Shown here: positions 25,237 through 34,321 of the stretch, piece after piece
How positions within the stretch are numbered: position 1 is the stretch's first letter
How the letters are laid out: every line of letters begins with the position of its first letter
From: Paenibacillus sp. FJAT-26967
Lineage (GTDB): Bacteria > Bacillota > Bacilli > Paenibacillales > NBRC-103111
Assembly: GCF_001541095.1 (NCBI RefSeq)
Contig: NZ_LMXH01000001.1
Span: 1,886,842 to 1,950,841, forward strand
Reading direction: 5' to 3'
Length of the DNA: 64,000 bases
Program-made: the position numbers and the translations under genes
The notes under the pieces: model-generated
Databases searched by the model: none
What the model was told of the DNA's origin: nothing
What the model saw: only the letters and a program-made list of their open reading frames with translations

Positions 25237-25264
25237 AAAGGCCGCGGAAACGCGGTCTTTTTTC
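25237..25264 (+). terminator. Intrinsic terminator after the MFS pair
   Basis: AAAAGGCCGCG and CGCGGTCTTTT form an 11-base stem with a GAAA loop, followed by TTC and more T. Confidence 0.85.
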
Positions 25265-25318
25265 TTTGTCTGGCATTCAACTAATGAGCCCGTACGAAGA
25301 TGGAATCCTGCAGAAAAG

Positions 25319-25337
25319 TAGTACGAGTATAGTACTA
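25319..25337. promoter_or_regulatory. Dyad upstream of the type III PKS operon, possible operator
   Basis: TAGTAC (25319-25324) and GTACTA (25332-25337) are perfect inverted arms around a 7-base spacer that includes a TATAGT, which could be a -10 element. It lies about 105 bases upstream of the synthase start. No regulator gene is adjacent. Confidence 0.4.
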
Positions 25338-25440
25338 ATTAGTCTTTCCTATGAATACATATACGTAAAGCTTGTTCCATTACTGTCCGCGTACAGTTGG
25401 GTTAACCTTTGTATTCATTGAATGAGGGGATGGGCACGGG

Positions 25441-26601
25441 ATGAAACAGATATCGATTAAACCCGCCATACTTGGAATCGGGACCGCTGTTCCTGTTTAC
25501 CGTCTGGAACAGCGGGAGGTTGCCTCCCGGTTAGCGGAGGCATTACAGGATTATCCGGACTCTGCCCGCTGGGCGAGAAGGATCTTTCACCAATGCGGGG
25601 TTGTAAACCGCTTTACCTGCGAGCCTAATTTGCTCGAGCCCCCGGAACAGTGCCGGTACTTGATCCGTGAATCTCTGGATGAGGTTCCTTCAACCGAAGA
25701 GCGCATGCAGCTGTATAAAAAAGAATCGGTTCCTCTAGCGCTTGAAGCAGCCGGACAAGCACTGGCGGACAGCGGCACTAAGTCAGCGGAGATCACACAC
25801 CTGTTAACTGTCAGCTGTACGGGACAATTCCTGCCCGGACTTGACAGTGCGTTAATCGACCAGTTGGGTCTCGAGCGGGATATCGTCCGGTATCCGTTCC
25901 AATTCCAAGGCTGCGCCGCCGGTTTGAAAGCGATCTGTATGGCAAAAGATCTGGTGAGTGCTTCGCCGCAGGCTAAGGTGCTCATTGTCTGCGTTGAATT
26001 ATGCACCCTGCATATACAGCCATCTGCCCGCCGGGAGGATCTCTTCGGGGCTTCTTTCTTCGGTGATGGATCATCCGCTTGTGTTGTAGCGGTTCCAGGA
26101 ATAAAGCAGCCTCAAGAACAGGCAGTATTCACACTGGGCGACTACCGGTCTGTGCTTTTGCCGGATACGGCCGAAGAAATGGTATGGGAAATAGGGAATC
26201 ACGGCTTCAACTTGTATCTTTCACCTCATATTCCGAAGCATATTAGTCAGTACATACCAGCCGAAGTAGAACGTTTGTTAGGCGCCGATCATTTGCCTGA
26301 GCTGTGGGCGATTCATCCTGGGGGCAGAGGAATTGTCGACGCTGTCCAGGCGATGTACGGGCTGACCGATGAGCAAGTGAGTCCGAGCCGTACTGTTCTC
26401 AGTAATTTTGGCAATTTGTCATCGGCTACTTTGCTGTTCGTGCTTCGTGAATTAAGAGAACGTCTGGCAGCAGATCAGTCCGCCGAAGCGGAAGGCGTTG
26501 CCTTGGCATTCGGGCCGGGTTTAACGGCGGAGCTGCTCCGTATCTCCTATATCCCCTCTGGAGCACAAGTCATGCCAAAACCGGATCAACTATATGTTTA
26601 A
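25441..26601 (+). CDS. Type III polyketide synthase (chalcone synthase-like)
   Basis: 386 residues, the usual length for bacterial type III synthases. The triad is complete: Cys158 in FQFQGCAAGLKA, His292 in AIHPGGRGIVDAV and Asn325 in SNFGNLSSAT. It extends an acyl-CoA starter with malonyl-CoA and cyclises the chain; bacillar relatives (BpsA group) make alkylpyrones or alkylresorcinols. The operon partners are a methyltransferase (8-base overlap), a flavoprotein and an MMPL exporter. GAGGGG lies before ATG 25441. Confidence 0.93.
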   Translation: MKQISIKPAILGIGTAVPVYRLEQREVASRLAEALQDYPDSARWARRIFHQCGVVNRFTCEPNLLEPPEQCRYLIRESLDEVPSTEERMQLYKKESVPLALEAAGQALADSGTKSAEITHLLTVSCTGQFLPGLDSALIDQLGLERDIVRYPFQFQGCAAGLKAICMAKDLVSASPQAKVLIVCVELCTLHIQPSARREDLFGASFFGDGSSACVVAVPGIKQPQEQAVFTLGDYRSVLLPDTAEEMVWEIGNHGFNLYLSPHIPKHISQYIPAEVERLLGADHLPELWAIHPGGRGIVDAVQAMYGLTDEQVSPSRTVLSNFGNLSSATLLFVLRELRERLAADQSAEAEGVALAFGPGLTAELLRISYIPSGAQVMPKPDQLYV

Positions 26602-27298
26602 GCGGTTGAAGCTGCGGGCTGCGGAGCCGGAATTGATGGATGATCTGACAACAGGCGGGGAAGAGCTGCAAGAGGCTTTGGTTCATCTGCGGCTGCTGAA
26701 TAAAATTTTTGCAGCAGCAGGGCCGACCGTATACGGGGTACACAGGCTGTGGATCGCGGCCGGAAAGCCCGGGAGTTTGACTGTGCTGGATATTGGTGCG
26801 GGATCGGGAGATGTTAATCAGCAGCTTCTCCGCTGGGCGGACCGGAACGGAATCGCACTGGAGATTACACTTATGGATATTACGGACGAAGCCTGCCGGG
26901 AGGCCCGTAAGCTGTTTGAGAACGAGCCCCGTGTACAGGTCGTACGTGGAGACTTGTTTGCCTTGCCCGTACAGTGCGCAGATATTGTGACGGGCACTCA
27001 GTTTGTTCATCATTTCGCCTCTGATGAGCTTGCCGCTGCGGTGCAAAGTATGCGAGAAGCTTCACGGTACGGTGTCGTCCTTAACGATATACACCGGCAC
27101 TGGATTGCCTGGGCGGCCGTGTGGCTCACTACAAGATTTATTTCCAGGAACCGTTATATTCTGAATGACGGTCCGCTGTCGGTTGCCAAGGGATTCCGGT
27201 CTTCCGAATGGAAGAAGCTGGAATCTGAGCTGGCCGTCTCGAATTTTCACATCTCGTGGAGGCCGCTGTTCCGGCATGCAGTGGTTATTCCTAAGTGA
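26594..27298 (+). CDS. Class I SAM-dependent methyltransferase of the type III PKS operon
   Basis: 234 residues. The SAM-binding motif I is TVLDIGAGSGDVNQQLL, motif II is ALEITLMDITDEAC, and motif III/IV is CADIVTGTQFVHHF. ATG 26594 overlaps the synthase stop by 8 bases, so the two are coupled. It is expected to methylate the polyketide, probably on oxygen. The order synthase-methyltransferase-flavoprotein is a recurring arrangement in Gram-positive type III PKS clusters. Confidence 0.87.
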   Translation: MFKRLKLRAAEPELMDDLTTGGEELQEALVHLRLLNKIFAAAGPTVYGVHRLWIAAGKPGSLTVLDIGAGSGDVNQQLLRWADRNGIALEITLMDITDEACREARKLFENEPRVQVVRGDLFALPVQCADIVTGTQFVHHFASDELAAAVQSMREASRYGVVLNDIHRHWIAWAAVWLTTRFISRNRYILNDGPLSVAKGFRSSEWKKLESELAVSNFHISWRPLFRHAVVIPK

Positions 27299-27383
27299 GC
27301 CGGCTTAGCGATGGTCAACGATCCGGGTGGTGCTGGGAATCAAAGAAAGCCGAATACAATATTGATCAGCGGAGCTGAGCCAG

Positions 27384-28652
27384 ATGATAGATAAAGTAGA
27401 TGTGGCTGTTCTCGGTGCAGGTCTCGCCGGAAGTACACTGGCCAAGATGCTGGCGGATATGGGCTGGAGCGTCTCTTTAATCGACCGGCAGCAATTCCCG
27501 AGGCACAAGGTCTGCGGTGAATTTCTTTCGCCTGAATCTCTTCAATCGCTGGAAGAGTGCGGCCTGTTGCAGCTGGTCGAAAGCCTTGGCCCTCGCACCA
27601 TAACAGAGGCATATCTTGTTGAGAGCGGAGGAAGCTCCGTACGCATTCCACTGCCTGGACGGGCTATCGGCATCAGCCGCTACTGCCTGGACGCAGCCCT
27701 GCATGAGGCTGCGGTTAAGTCAGGGGCTCAGGTGTATACGGCATCCACCGTGACGGGTATCCATGCTCCTCCTGTTCATCCTGCTCATTCTACTCAGGGC
27801 CACGGGTACACCATTGAAGTCAGGAGGCACGGGCATAACTTCAAGCTTGAAGCGAGAGCAGTTATCGCGGCATGGGGGGCAGGCCGGCGTGTGCCTGTTA
27901 CAGGCGCAGGCTGGAGAGGCGGGGCTGATCTCATCGGGCAGCCGGGAACAACGGTTCGCGCAGCCAGCCGCTCTGCCGGAGCAGAGCCAGTATATAGCGC
28001 GAACCGGCGTCTTCCGGCTGCAGGCGGAACTGCGCACGTAGGCGTGAAGTCTCATTTCACAGGCATCGGGATGGGGTCGTCCGTCGAGCTGTATTTCGTG
28101 CCCGGCGGCTATGTAGGCCTCGCACCTGTCGAGGGCGGGATCGTGAACGCCGCGGCGCTGCTGCCGCGTGAGCTTGTCCGGGGAACCGATTCTTCGGTTG
28201 CCGGGATTATCGCCGCGGCGGCGAGAATGAATCCGAAGCTGCAGCAGCGGCTGGAGCCGGCTGCTCCGGTGGCCGGCTCGCAGGCGGCCGTGGCGCCAGT
28301 CGACCTGCAGCGCGGGCTTACTGCGTGGGATGTCATCCCGCAGGTCGGCGACGCCACCGTCATGATTCCGCCGCTGTGCGGTGACGGAATGTCGATGGCG
28401 CTTCGCTCGGCTGCACTGTGTGCGCCGCTGGCAAACAGCTACCTGCTTGGAGAGATCGGTCTCGCCCTCTGGGAAGAGAGATACACCGCCGCGCTGCAGC
28501 GAGAATTCAACAGCCCGCTCCGCTGGGGGCGGCTGCTGCAAGCTGCCCTCGGCGTAAGCTGGATGCCACGGGCTGTGATGGGCTTGGCTCAGCTCTCCCC
28601 GGCCCTGGCAGCGGGGCTTATCCAAGCCACCCGTCTGAAACCGGAACGCTAG
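27384..28652 (+). CDS. FAD-dependent oxidoreductase of the type III PKS operon
   Basis: 422 residues. The FAD-binding GAGLAGSTLAKMLADMGWSVSLID (motif GxGxxG at about residues 11-16) and FPRHKVCGEFLSPES match the geranylgeranyl-reductase/aromatic hydroxylase-like family. The C-terminal GDATVMIPPLCGDGMSMALRSA is the second FAD-contact motif. Predicted to hydroxylate or oxidise the polyketide ring. It lies 85 bases after the methyltransferase, and its 3' half is markedly GC-rich. Confidence 0.85.
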   Translation: MIDKVDVAVLGAGLAGSTLAKMLADMGWSVSLIDRQQFPRHKVCGEFLSPESLQSLEECGLLQLVESLGPRTITEAYLVESGGSSVRIPLPGRAIGISRYCLDAALHEAAVKSGAQVYTASTVTGIHAPPVHPAHSTQGHGYTIEVRRHGHNFKLEARAVIAAWGAGRRVPVTGAGWRGGADLIGQPGTTVRAASRSAGAEPVYSANRRLPAAGGTAHVGVKSHFTGIGMGSSVELYFVPGGYVGLAPVEGGIVNAAALLPRELVRGTDSSVAGIIAAAARMNPKLQQRLEPAAPVAGSQAAVAPVDLQRGLTAWDVIPQVGDATVMIPPLCGDGMSMALRSAALCAPLANSYLLGEIGLALWEERYTAALQREFNSPLRWGRLLQAALGVSWMPRAVMGLAQLSPALAAGLIQATRLKPER

Positions 28653-28698
28653 CCCGAGTATTTCCTGCCGGTCAATATGAACGAAAGGGGTGTGGAGT

Positions 28699-30942
28699 AT
28701 GAGCGCACACAAGCTAGCCATACTCTCCTTTCGAAGACCGGCGAGAATTATCGGGCTTGTTCTGATCTTCCTAGTCTTCGGCGGATACTACGCCTTCAAG
28801 CTGCCTTCCGTCCTCCAAGGACATGGTCTGCAGCTTGAAGGCTCCTACCATCAAGTGCAGAATAAACTTGCGTCTGAATTCGGAATCCCGGCAGACCCTG
28901 TTATTCTTCTGTATGAGAATGAAGGCGGGGTCAATTCGGATTATTTTCGTAAGGTTACTTATCAGATAGAGTCGTCTCTACAGCGTATTTCCGGATTTAT
29001 GTTTGCCGAGTCTTCGTGGGAGAGGGAGGACAGGCAAGAAGGTAATTTCGCCTATACATTAGCCGCATTTAGACAACAGCCCCATGAAATGAGAGCGGTA
29101 CTTGGAGAGCTTCGCAAGCTGCTGCCGGAAGATCCTCACATTTCAGTGAAAATAACGGGTAAAGCAGCAGTTCAAGAAGATGTGAACGCTGCCAGTACAG
29201 CAGATTTGCAGAAAGCTGAGCTTATTGGAATACCAGCGGCATTCATCATCATGCTTATTGCTTTTGGCGGTGTGGTACTGGCCGTCATCCCTCTGTTGAT
29301 CGGGGTATCCGGCGTAGTTATTGCAATGGGAATCATGTACGCGATAGGTGTTCATGTGGAGTTGTCTAATTTCGTGTATAACGTAATACCGATGGCGGGG
29401 CTTGCTTTGAGTGTAGATTTTGCTCTAATCGTAGTCAGCAGGTTCAGAGAGGAAATCCGGTTTCATCGTCCGGAGGAAGCGATGTCGGTTACGATGAAGA
29501 CGGCTGGCCGGGCTGTACTGCTATCCGCGGGCTGTGTATTGCTTGGTTTGACAGGGGTCATGTTCATTCCTCTGCCGATCTTCAGTACAGTTGCGGCTGG
29601 AGCGGTTGTAGTCCTCGTTGTATCTGTTCTGCTTACCTTTACACTGCTGCCTGCACTGCTTTCCTTGGCTGTGGGTTACGTTCTTAAAGAAAACCGGGGC
29701 ACCCGCAGAAGTCGGAGCTTGTCACATGCAAATTTAATGCATTCTATGACGTACTATGTCATGCAGAGGCCGATTCGCATGGTCGTTGTTTCCTGTCTTT
29801 TGCTTGTTGTATGCACACTTCCCGTTTTGGCGATGAAGGTGTCGATTCCGGATGAGACCTCCTTGCCGGTGAAGGCGGAATCCCGCTTTGTTGCTGACGT
29901 GCTCCATACACATTTTGACGGCCCCCTAGAGGAAACTGTATATCTGCTTCTGGAGGGCAGGGGGGACCGGTTAGAAGAAAAAGATTGGATAAACGCACAT
30001 ATGCTAACACAGATACTGGCTACAGATCCGGATGTGCAGCGTGTCGATTCTGTTTTTTCTCATAGAGGCTTGTCTGGGGATCAATGGGCTGAACTAGCTG
30101 CTAAACCGGGTCTGTTCAAATTATATGAGTCTTACACCAGGCATTTTGTGCACAACAATCGAATGTTAATAGCTGTAAAGCTTAAAAATGCGGCTGATTC
30201 TAAACAAGCGATCAATTGGGTTCGGAAATGGGAGCGGTTAGGAAAAGGTGATCATTCCTTAGCGGAAATACGTGATAGTGTGAAGAGTAAACTTATCGAT
30301 CATCGATTACAGGTTGAACAGACTCCGGATAAAAATTCACACGGGAATAACATTACTTTCTTGCTTGGAGGCAAGGCTAAATATGAGCAAGAAATTAGAG
30401 ATACCATTCTTGAATATTTACCTGGAGCACTTCTATTTATTGTCGGATCGAATTTGATCGTATTATTTTTAGCTTTCCGCTCCATTCTCGTACCGATCAA
30501 AACCGTGCTAATGAATTTTCTTAGTCTCGGAGCTTCGTTTGGGATATTGGCATGGGTATTCAGCACGGAAGAATGGGGCCTTGGCACGGAGCCCGGCCGT
30601 ATTGCCATAATGATACCAGTCTTTATATTTGGTCTTGTCTTTGGGATCAGTATGGATTATGGGATATTTCTCGTATCACGAATCGCTGAGAGCTACCGGA
30701 TCACCGGTGATAATCACGCATCGGTTCTCCTGGGGACTGCCTCGACCAGCCGTATCATTACTTCAGCAGCTGCCATCATGATCGCGGTAACATTACCATT
30801 TGCGCTGGGAGATGTGGTTGGAGTCAAGCAGCTCGGCATTGGTATCGCCGCTGCTATTTTTATAGATGCGACGATTATCCGGTTGATTCTGGTGCCTTCA
30901 CTGATGAAGCTGATGGGCAAGTGGAACTGGTGGGCACCTTAA
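28699..30942 (+). CDS. MMPL/RND-type membrane exporter
   Basis: 747 residues with two halves, each one membrane helix, a large outer loop and a five-helix bundle. Typical motifs are AGLALSVDFALIVVSRFREE (half 1) and GISMDYGIFLVSRIAESYRITG (half 2), which carry the proton-relay aspartates. These proteins export lipids or lipid-like products, here probably that of the type III PKS. AAAGGGG lies 8 bases before ATG 28699; the GTG at 28690 is less likely. Confidence 0.88.
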   Translation: MSAHKLAILSFRRPARIIGLVLIFLVFGGYYAFKLPSVLQGHGLQLEGSYHQVQNKLASEFGIPADPVILLYENEGGVNSDYFRKVTYQIESSLQRISGFMFAESSWEREDRQEGNFAYTLAAFRQQPHEMRAVLGELRKLLPEDPHISVKITGKAAVQEDVNAASTADLQKAELIGIPAAFIIMLIAFGGVVLAVIPLLIGVSGVVIAMGIMYAIGVHVELSNFVYNVIPMAGLALSVDFALIVVSRFREEIRFHRPEEAMSVTMKTAGRAVLLSAGCVLLGLTGVMFIPLPIFSTVAAGAVVVLVVSVLLTFTLLPALLSLAVGYVLKENRGTRRSRSLSHANLMHSMTYYVMQRPIRMVVVSCLLLVVCTLPVLAMKVSIPDETSLPVKAESRFVADVLHTHFDGPLEETVYLLLEGRGDRLEEKDWINAHMLTQILATDPDVQRVDSVFSHRGLSGDQWAELAAKPGLFKLYESYTRHFVHNNRMLIAVKLKNAADSKQAINWVRKWERLGKGDHSLAEIRDSVKSKLIDHRLQVEQTPDKNSHGNNITFLLGGKAKYEQEIRDTILEYLPGALLFIVGSNLIVLFLAFRSILVPIKTVLMNFLSLGASFGILAWVFSTEEWGLGTEPGRIAIMIPVFIFGLVFGISMDYGIFLVSRIAESYRITGDNHASVLLGTASTSRIITSAAAIMIAVTLPFALGDVVGVKQLGIGIAAAIFIDATIIRLILVPSLMKLMGKWNWWAP

Positions 30943-30964
30943 ATGAAAATGGTTCACTCTGTTA

Positions 30965-30995
30965 AGATCTTTCTCCGAGGAGAAAGGTCTGTTTG
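30965..30995 (+). terminator. Terminator of the type III PKS operon
   Basis: AGATCTTTCTCC (30965-30976) pairs with GGAGAAAGGTCT (30979-30990) across a 2-base gap, with a short T-rich tail. One wobble pair. Confidence 0.65.
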
Positions 30996-31115
30996 CTTTA
31001 TTTACGAACTTTTAACAATTTGAGGGGACGATCCGCCAATTTATGCTACAATCGGGTTAGGTTAAGATCTCGGTCTATTAATTGTTCCTACACTGGTTGG
31101 GTAAGGAGACCCCAT

Positions 31116-32663
31116 ATGTCAGACGATGAATCCCACGATAAGAAGGACAGCAGCAGTCCTGTACAAGCTTTACATGCTGCGAATGTACGAAAGCCGGAAG
31201 AGAGTAAGGAATCTGTGCAAATTCCCGGTCTGCGGAGGGTTGGGGATACAGATGTTCAGCCGGCTGCAGTTGCAAGCGACATCTTGATCATTGAGGAAGA
31301 GGGCGAGAATGACAAGTATAAGGGGAATGCGAAGTCCCCTCATTCCCTGAAAGAAACGGTCACTTTCTGGAAAATGTTAATTTTCTTCGTGCCCTTGGGA
31401 ATTTCGGCAAGTCTGGTTACATTATCCCATTCCATCATTAACAGTACCCTTGCGCGTTCTCCTGATCCCGAATATGTGATTGCCGGGTACGCGATAGCCA
31501 TGAGTTTGCTCGGAATTACGGAAAAACCGGCAACATTACTGCGCCAAACTTGCTCGGCACTAGTTCGAGATCGTGTATCGTTCAGGGCTATGCGCACAGT
31601 GGCAGTGTACGTGTTTGCCGCCATTATGGTAGTCGGTCTGGCTTTCTCTTATTTACCGCCAGGACGCTGGATGATCGGCGCTATTTTTGGAATCGGCGAG
31701 TCACAGCTTGAGAATGTGTTGAATGTGTACCGGATCCTCATGTTCGTTAGTTTCTTCTCGGGTCTGCGCTGTTTGTATCATGGATTGATTATATACAACA
31801 AAAGGACCTTCTGGCTCACGATAGGGATGGTGGTCCGTTTAATCGGTATGTACGCGGTCGCTCAGTTCTTTATTCTGGGACCGGGAGTACAGGGCAGCAG
31901 TGTCGGGGCAATTATTTTTCTTGTTGGCATGATGATAGAAAGCGCAGTTGCTTTCTGGGAAGGAAGCTCACTTCTTAAACGTAAAATTCCGGAGAAGAGC
32001 CCCGGGCATAGTGTAGAGAAGCCAGCGGATGTTTTCCGTTTTTACCGGCCCCTATTGTTCTCGTCTTTTATTGCGGTCACGATCGGACCTGCCCTTAACG
32101 CGATGCTCGGAAAAGCAGGGGATGCGGAGATAGCCATTGCGGCATTCGCCATTGCTTTCAATTTGACGCAGCTGATGCAAAGTTTTTTTTCCTACATTCA
32201 TCAAATCGTATTGAACTTCTACCGGATCAATCCGGGACGGGTGACTTCGTTCGTCCTGATGATCGCATTTATCCCATCAGTACTTGTTGGCATTCTTGCT
32301 TATACAGAAGCAGGCCCGTGGTTTCTTAGTAACGTGATCGGTGTAAGTGACCGTTTGCTGACTGAAATAATCAAAGCCCTGCGAGTGTTCCTGATCTTAA
32401 CACTGGTCTTTCCTTGGCTGGATTACGGGAACGGCATTCTCATGCTGCGCCGACAAACAAAAACGATGGTGTACTCCCAGTCTGCTAACGTAAGCGTTAT
32501 GCTCAGTACATTGATCATCCTCATCGTGATGACGCCAGGATGGAACGGAATGATTGGAGCTTTTGCCCAGTCGTTAGGTACTTTAGCGGAGCTGACTGTC
32601 GTGATGATAGCTGTTAAGCGTGGCAGGGAGTCCGTACTTCTGCATCCTTCACAGGAAGCATGA
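31116..32663 (+). CDS. MATE/MOP-superfamily-like multidrug or lipid transporter
   Basis: 515 residues. The first 85 are hydrophilic and charged (a cytoplasmic tail). About twelve hydrophobic segments follow, starting SLKETVTFWKMLIFFVPLGISASLVTL (ends SLKET and LVTL). The pattern and wording (HSIINSTLARSPDPEYVIAGYAIAMSL, then PLLFSSFIAVTIGPALNAMLG) resemble proteins annotated as multi antimicrobial extrusion MatE-like in this genus. AAGGAG 8 bases before ATG 31116 fixes the start, although the frame is open 41 codons further up. The substrate is unknown. Confidence 0.72.
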   Translation: MSDDESHDKKDSSSPVQALHAANVRKPEESKESVQIPGLRRVGDTDVQPAAVASDILIIEEEGENDKYKGNAKSPHSLKETVTFWKMLIFFVPLGISASLVTLSHSIINSTLARSPDPEYVIAGYAIAMSLLGITEKPATLLRQTCSALVRDRVSFRAMRTVAVYVFAAIMVVGLAFSYLPPGRWMIGAIFGIGESQLENVLNVYRILMFVSFFSGLRCLYHGLIIYNKRTFWLTIGMVVRLIGMYAVAQFFILGPGVQGSSVGAIIFLVGMMIESAVAFWEGSSLLKRKIPEKSPGHSVEKPADVFRFYRPLLFSSFIAVTIGPALNAMLGKAGDAEIAIAAFAIAFNLTQLMQSFFSYIHQIVLNFYRINPGRVTSFVLMIAFIPSVLVGILAYTEAGPWFLSNVIGVSDRLLTEIIKALRVFLILTLVFPWLDYGNGILMLRRQTKTMVYSQSANVSVMLSTLIILIVMTPGWNGMIGAFAQSLGTLAELTVVMIAVKRGRESVLLHPSQEA

Positions 32664-32710
32664 TTTCCGCTTTCGAATAATGTCCGCCTTGAAATAGTAT
32701 CTCTAACATA

Positions 32711-32753
32711 GAAGATGGTTCCGTTCTTTAATGGATTGGAATCGTCTTCTTGT
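32711..32753 (+). terminator. Terminator after the MATE-like gene
   Basis: GAAGATGGTTCC (32711-32722) pairs with GGAATCGTCTTC (32738-32749), twelve pairs with two wobbles, then TTGTTATT. Confidence 0.6.
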
Positions 32754-32764
32754 TATTCCCAAAT

Positions 32765-32908
32765 GTGCAAATTGACGGGTATAATGAAGGTCAGATTCCT
32801 GATTTACAAGAAATTCCGGTAGAACGCGCAGTCCATGCGAAGCTTTTACGACAAGAAGAGTTTATCAAAATCCGCAAAGGAGACGTTGTTACATGGGCAG
32901 TATCATAG
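32765..32908 (+). pseudogene. Possible gene remnant or very small gene
   Basis: A frame ending in TAG at 32908 reads like real protein (GQIPDLQEIPVERAVHAKLL, then EEFIKIRKGDVVTWAVS) but has no credible ribosome site. GTG 32765 is the only reasonable start, giving 47 residues. It begins just after a terminator and shares space with a TATAAT at 32780. It may be the 3' end of a decayed gene. I do not recognise the family. Confidence 0.3.
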
Positions 32909-32958
32909 TATGGCTGCTGCTTACGGCAGTCAGTTAAACCGCAAAAGGAGAGGTTGAA

Positions 32959-33534
32959 ATGGACAGCAATCAAGTTTTCTTAGATACGCTTAAGAAACAA
33001 TTTCTGTATTACAAAACGCTGGGAGAAAAAGCAATGGATCAGTTGACGCCGGAGTTGTTATTCGTCAGACCTAACGAGAACAGCAACAGTATCGCTACTA
33101 TTGTTAAGCACCTATCGGGCAACATGATATCCAGATGGACGGATTTCCGCACAACGGACGGCGAAAAAGAATGGCGAGACAGAGATGGTGAATTCGAGAA
33201 CGACATCCCGGACTTGGAGCGGCTGCTTCTGATCTGGGAAGAGGGCTGGAGATGCTTATTGGGCGCACTTGATTCCACTGAGCCTAATCAGTTAACAGAG
33301 ATTATTTATATACGGAATGAAGGGCATACCATTATGGAAGCACTAAGCCGCCAATTGGCTCATTATCCTTATCATATCGGCCAAATGATCTACGCAGCGA
33401 AGCTATTGAAGGAAAGTGAATGGAAAAGCCTATCTATTCCAAAGAATAATTCCCGCGCTTATAACGAGAACAAATTTGCTAAAGACAAGACGATAAAGAA
33501 TTTTACAGAAGATGAATTGGAAAAGCTGCAATAG
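32959..33534 (+). CDS. DinB-like DUF1572 family protein
   Basis: 191 residues of four-helix DinB fold. FLYYKTLGEKAMDQLTPELLFVRP is the usual first helix of DUF1572, KHLSGNMISRWTDF carries the first histidine, and LSRQLAHYPYHIGQMIYAAKLL carries the pair of histidines that bind the metal. The role of the family is not settled; members are thiol-dependent or metal-binding enzymes. GGAGAGG lies before ATG 32959. Confidence 0.85.
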   Translation: MDSNQVFLDTLKKQFLYYKTLGEKAMDQLTPELLFVRPNENSNSIATIVKHLSGNMISRWTDFRTTDGEKEWRDRDGEFENDIPDLERLLLIWEEGWRCLLGALDSTEPNQLTEIIYIRNEGHTIMEALSRQLAHYPYHIGQMIYAAKLLKESEWKSLSIPKNNSRAYNENKFAKDKTIKNFTEDELEKLQ

Positions 33535-33597
33535 ATTGGATGACTATGATTTACGGTGTTAACTAACAGATATTAGATAAATGAAGTCAAGTATATG

Positions 33598-33635
33598 AGT
33601 TCTGCGTTCCTTTGTGGAAGCTGCGGGACTTTTTT
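33598..33635 (+). terminator. Terminator after the DUF1572 gene
   Basis: AGTTCTGCGTTCC pairs imperfectly with GGAAGCTGCGGGACT around a TTTGT loop, followed by TTTTTT. Confidence 0.6.
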
Positions 33636-33678
33636 ATATATAATGAAGTCTAGAGACCAGTAGCAGGGGCGGGATAAG

Positions 33679-34149
33679 ATGATTAAGGTTACGACTGAAA
33701 TTGAAATTGATGCACCCATTGAACGGTGTTTCGATTTAGCCAGCAACATTGACGTTCATACCAGGACCGTATGGAAACATACAAGAGAAAAAGCAATTAG
33801 GGGGACTGTAACAGGTTGTATCGGCGCTGGGGAGACCGTAACTTTTCAAGCGACGCATTTGGGAGTACGGCAGAAATTAACGTCTCAAATCACAGAATTT
33901 AAGAGACCGTATATATTTGTCGATTCCATGCTCAGAGGAGCTTTTAAAAGTCTTAAACATACACATGAATTTGTTGAATTGAACGATTCCAGAACGTTGA
34001 TGAAGGATACGCTTCTATTCGAAGCGCCTTTCGGCATGATCGGGTGGCTGGTGGAGCGCTTGATTCTAAGAAGATATATGGAAAGCTTCATTAACCACAG
34101 AAATATAGAACTAAAGAAGATAGCCGAGGGGCAAAATGATCTTCTTTGA
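33679..34149 (+). CDS. SRPBCC-family protein
   Basis: 156 residues of START/Bet v1-like fold. IEIDAPIERCFDLASNIDVHTRTVW is the typical first strand and helix, and GMIGWLVERLILRRYMESFINHRNIELKKIAEG the C-terminal helix that closes the ligand cavity. Members bind hydrophobic ligands or cyclise polyketides; no specific role is shown here. GGGGCGGG precedes the ATG. Confidence 0.82.
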   Translation: MIKVTTEIEIDAPIERCFDLASNIDVHTRTVWKHTREKAIRGTVTGCIGAGETVTFQATHLGVRQKLTSQITEFKRPYIFVDSMLRGAFKSLKHTHEFVELNDSRTLMKDTLLFEAPFGMIGWLVERLILRRYMESFINHRNIELKKIAEGQNDLL

Positions 34150-34321
34150 ATCCGGAAACCTCAGACAGATTGCTGCATCCGACAACAGACTCGTTGTTGC
34201 TGCAGAAGAGTGAATGATTTGTCATTCTGGCGCTAAACTTATCGATTTGTGCGCTTGCCCGGGAAATGATTGAACTAATTTCCTGACAGACTATCAAAAA
34301 ATCTTTATTAATGGAGGTCCT

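Noticed and set aside
27720-28721. 333-codon open frame on the minus strand
   Set aside because: Shadow of the flavoprotein gene; Arg/Cys/His-rich without motifs.
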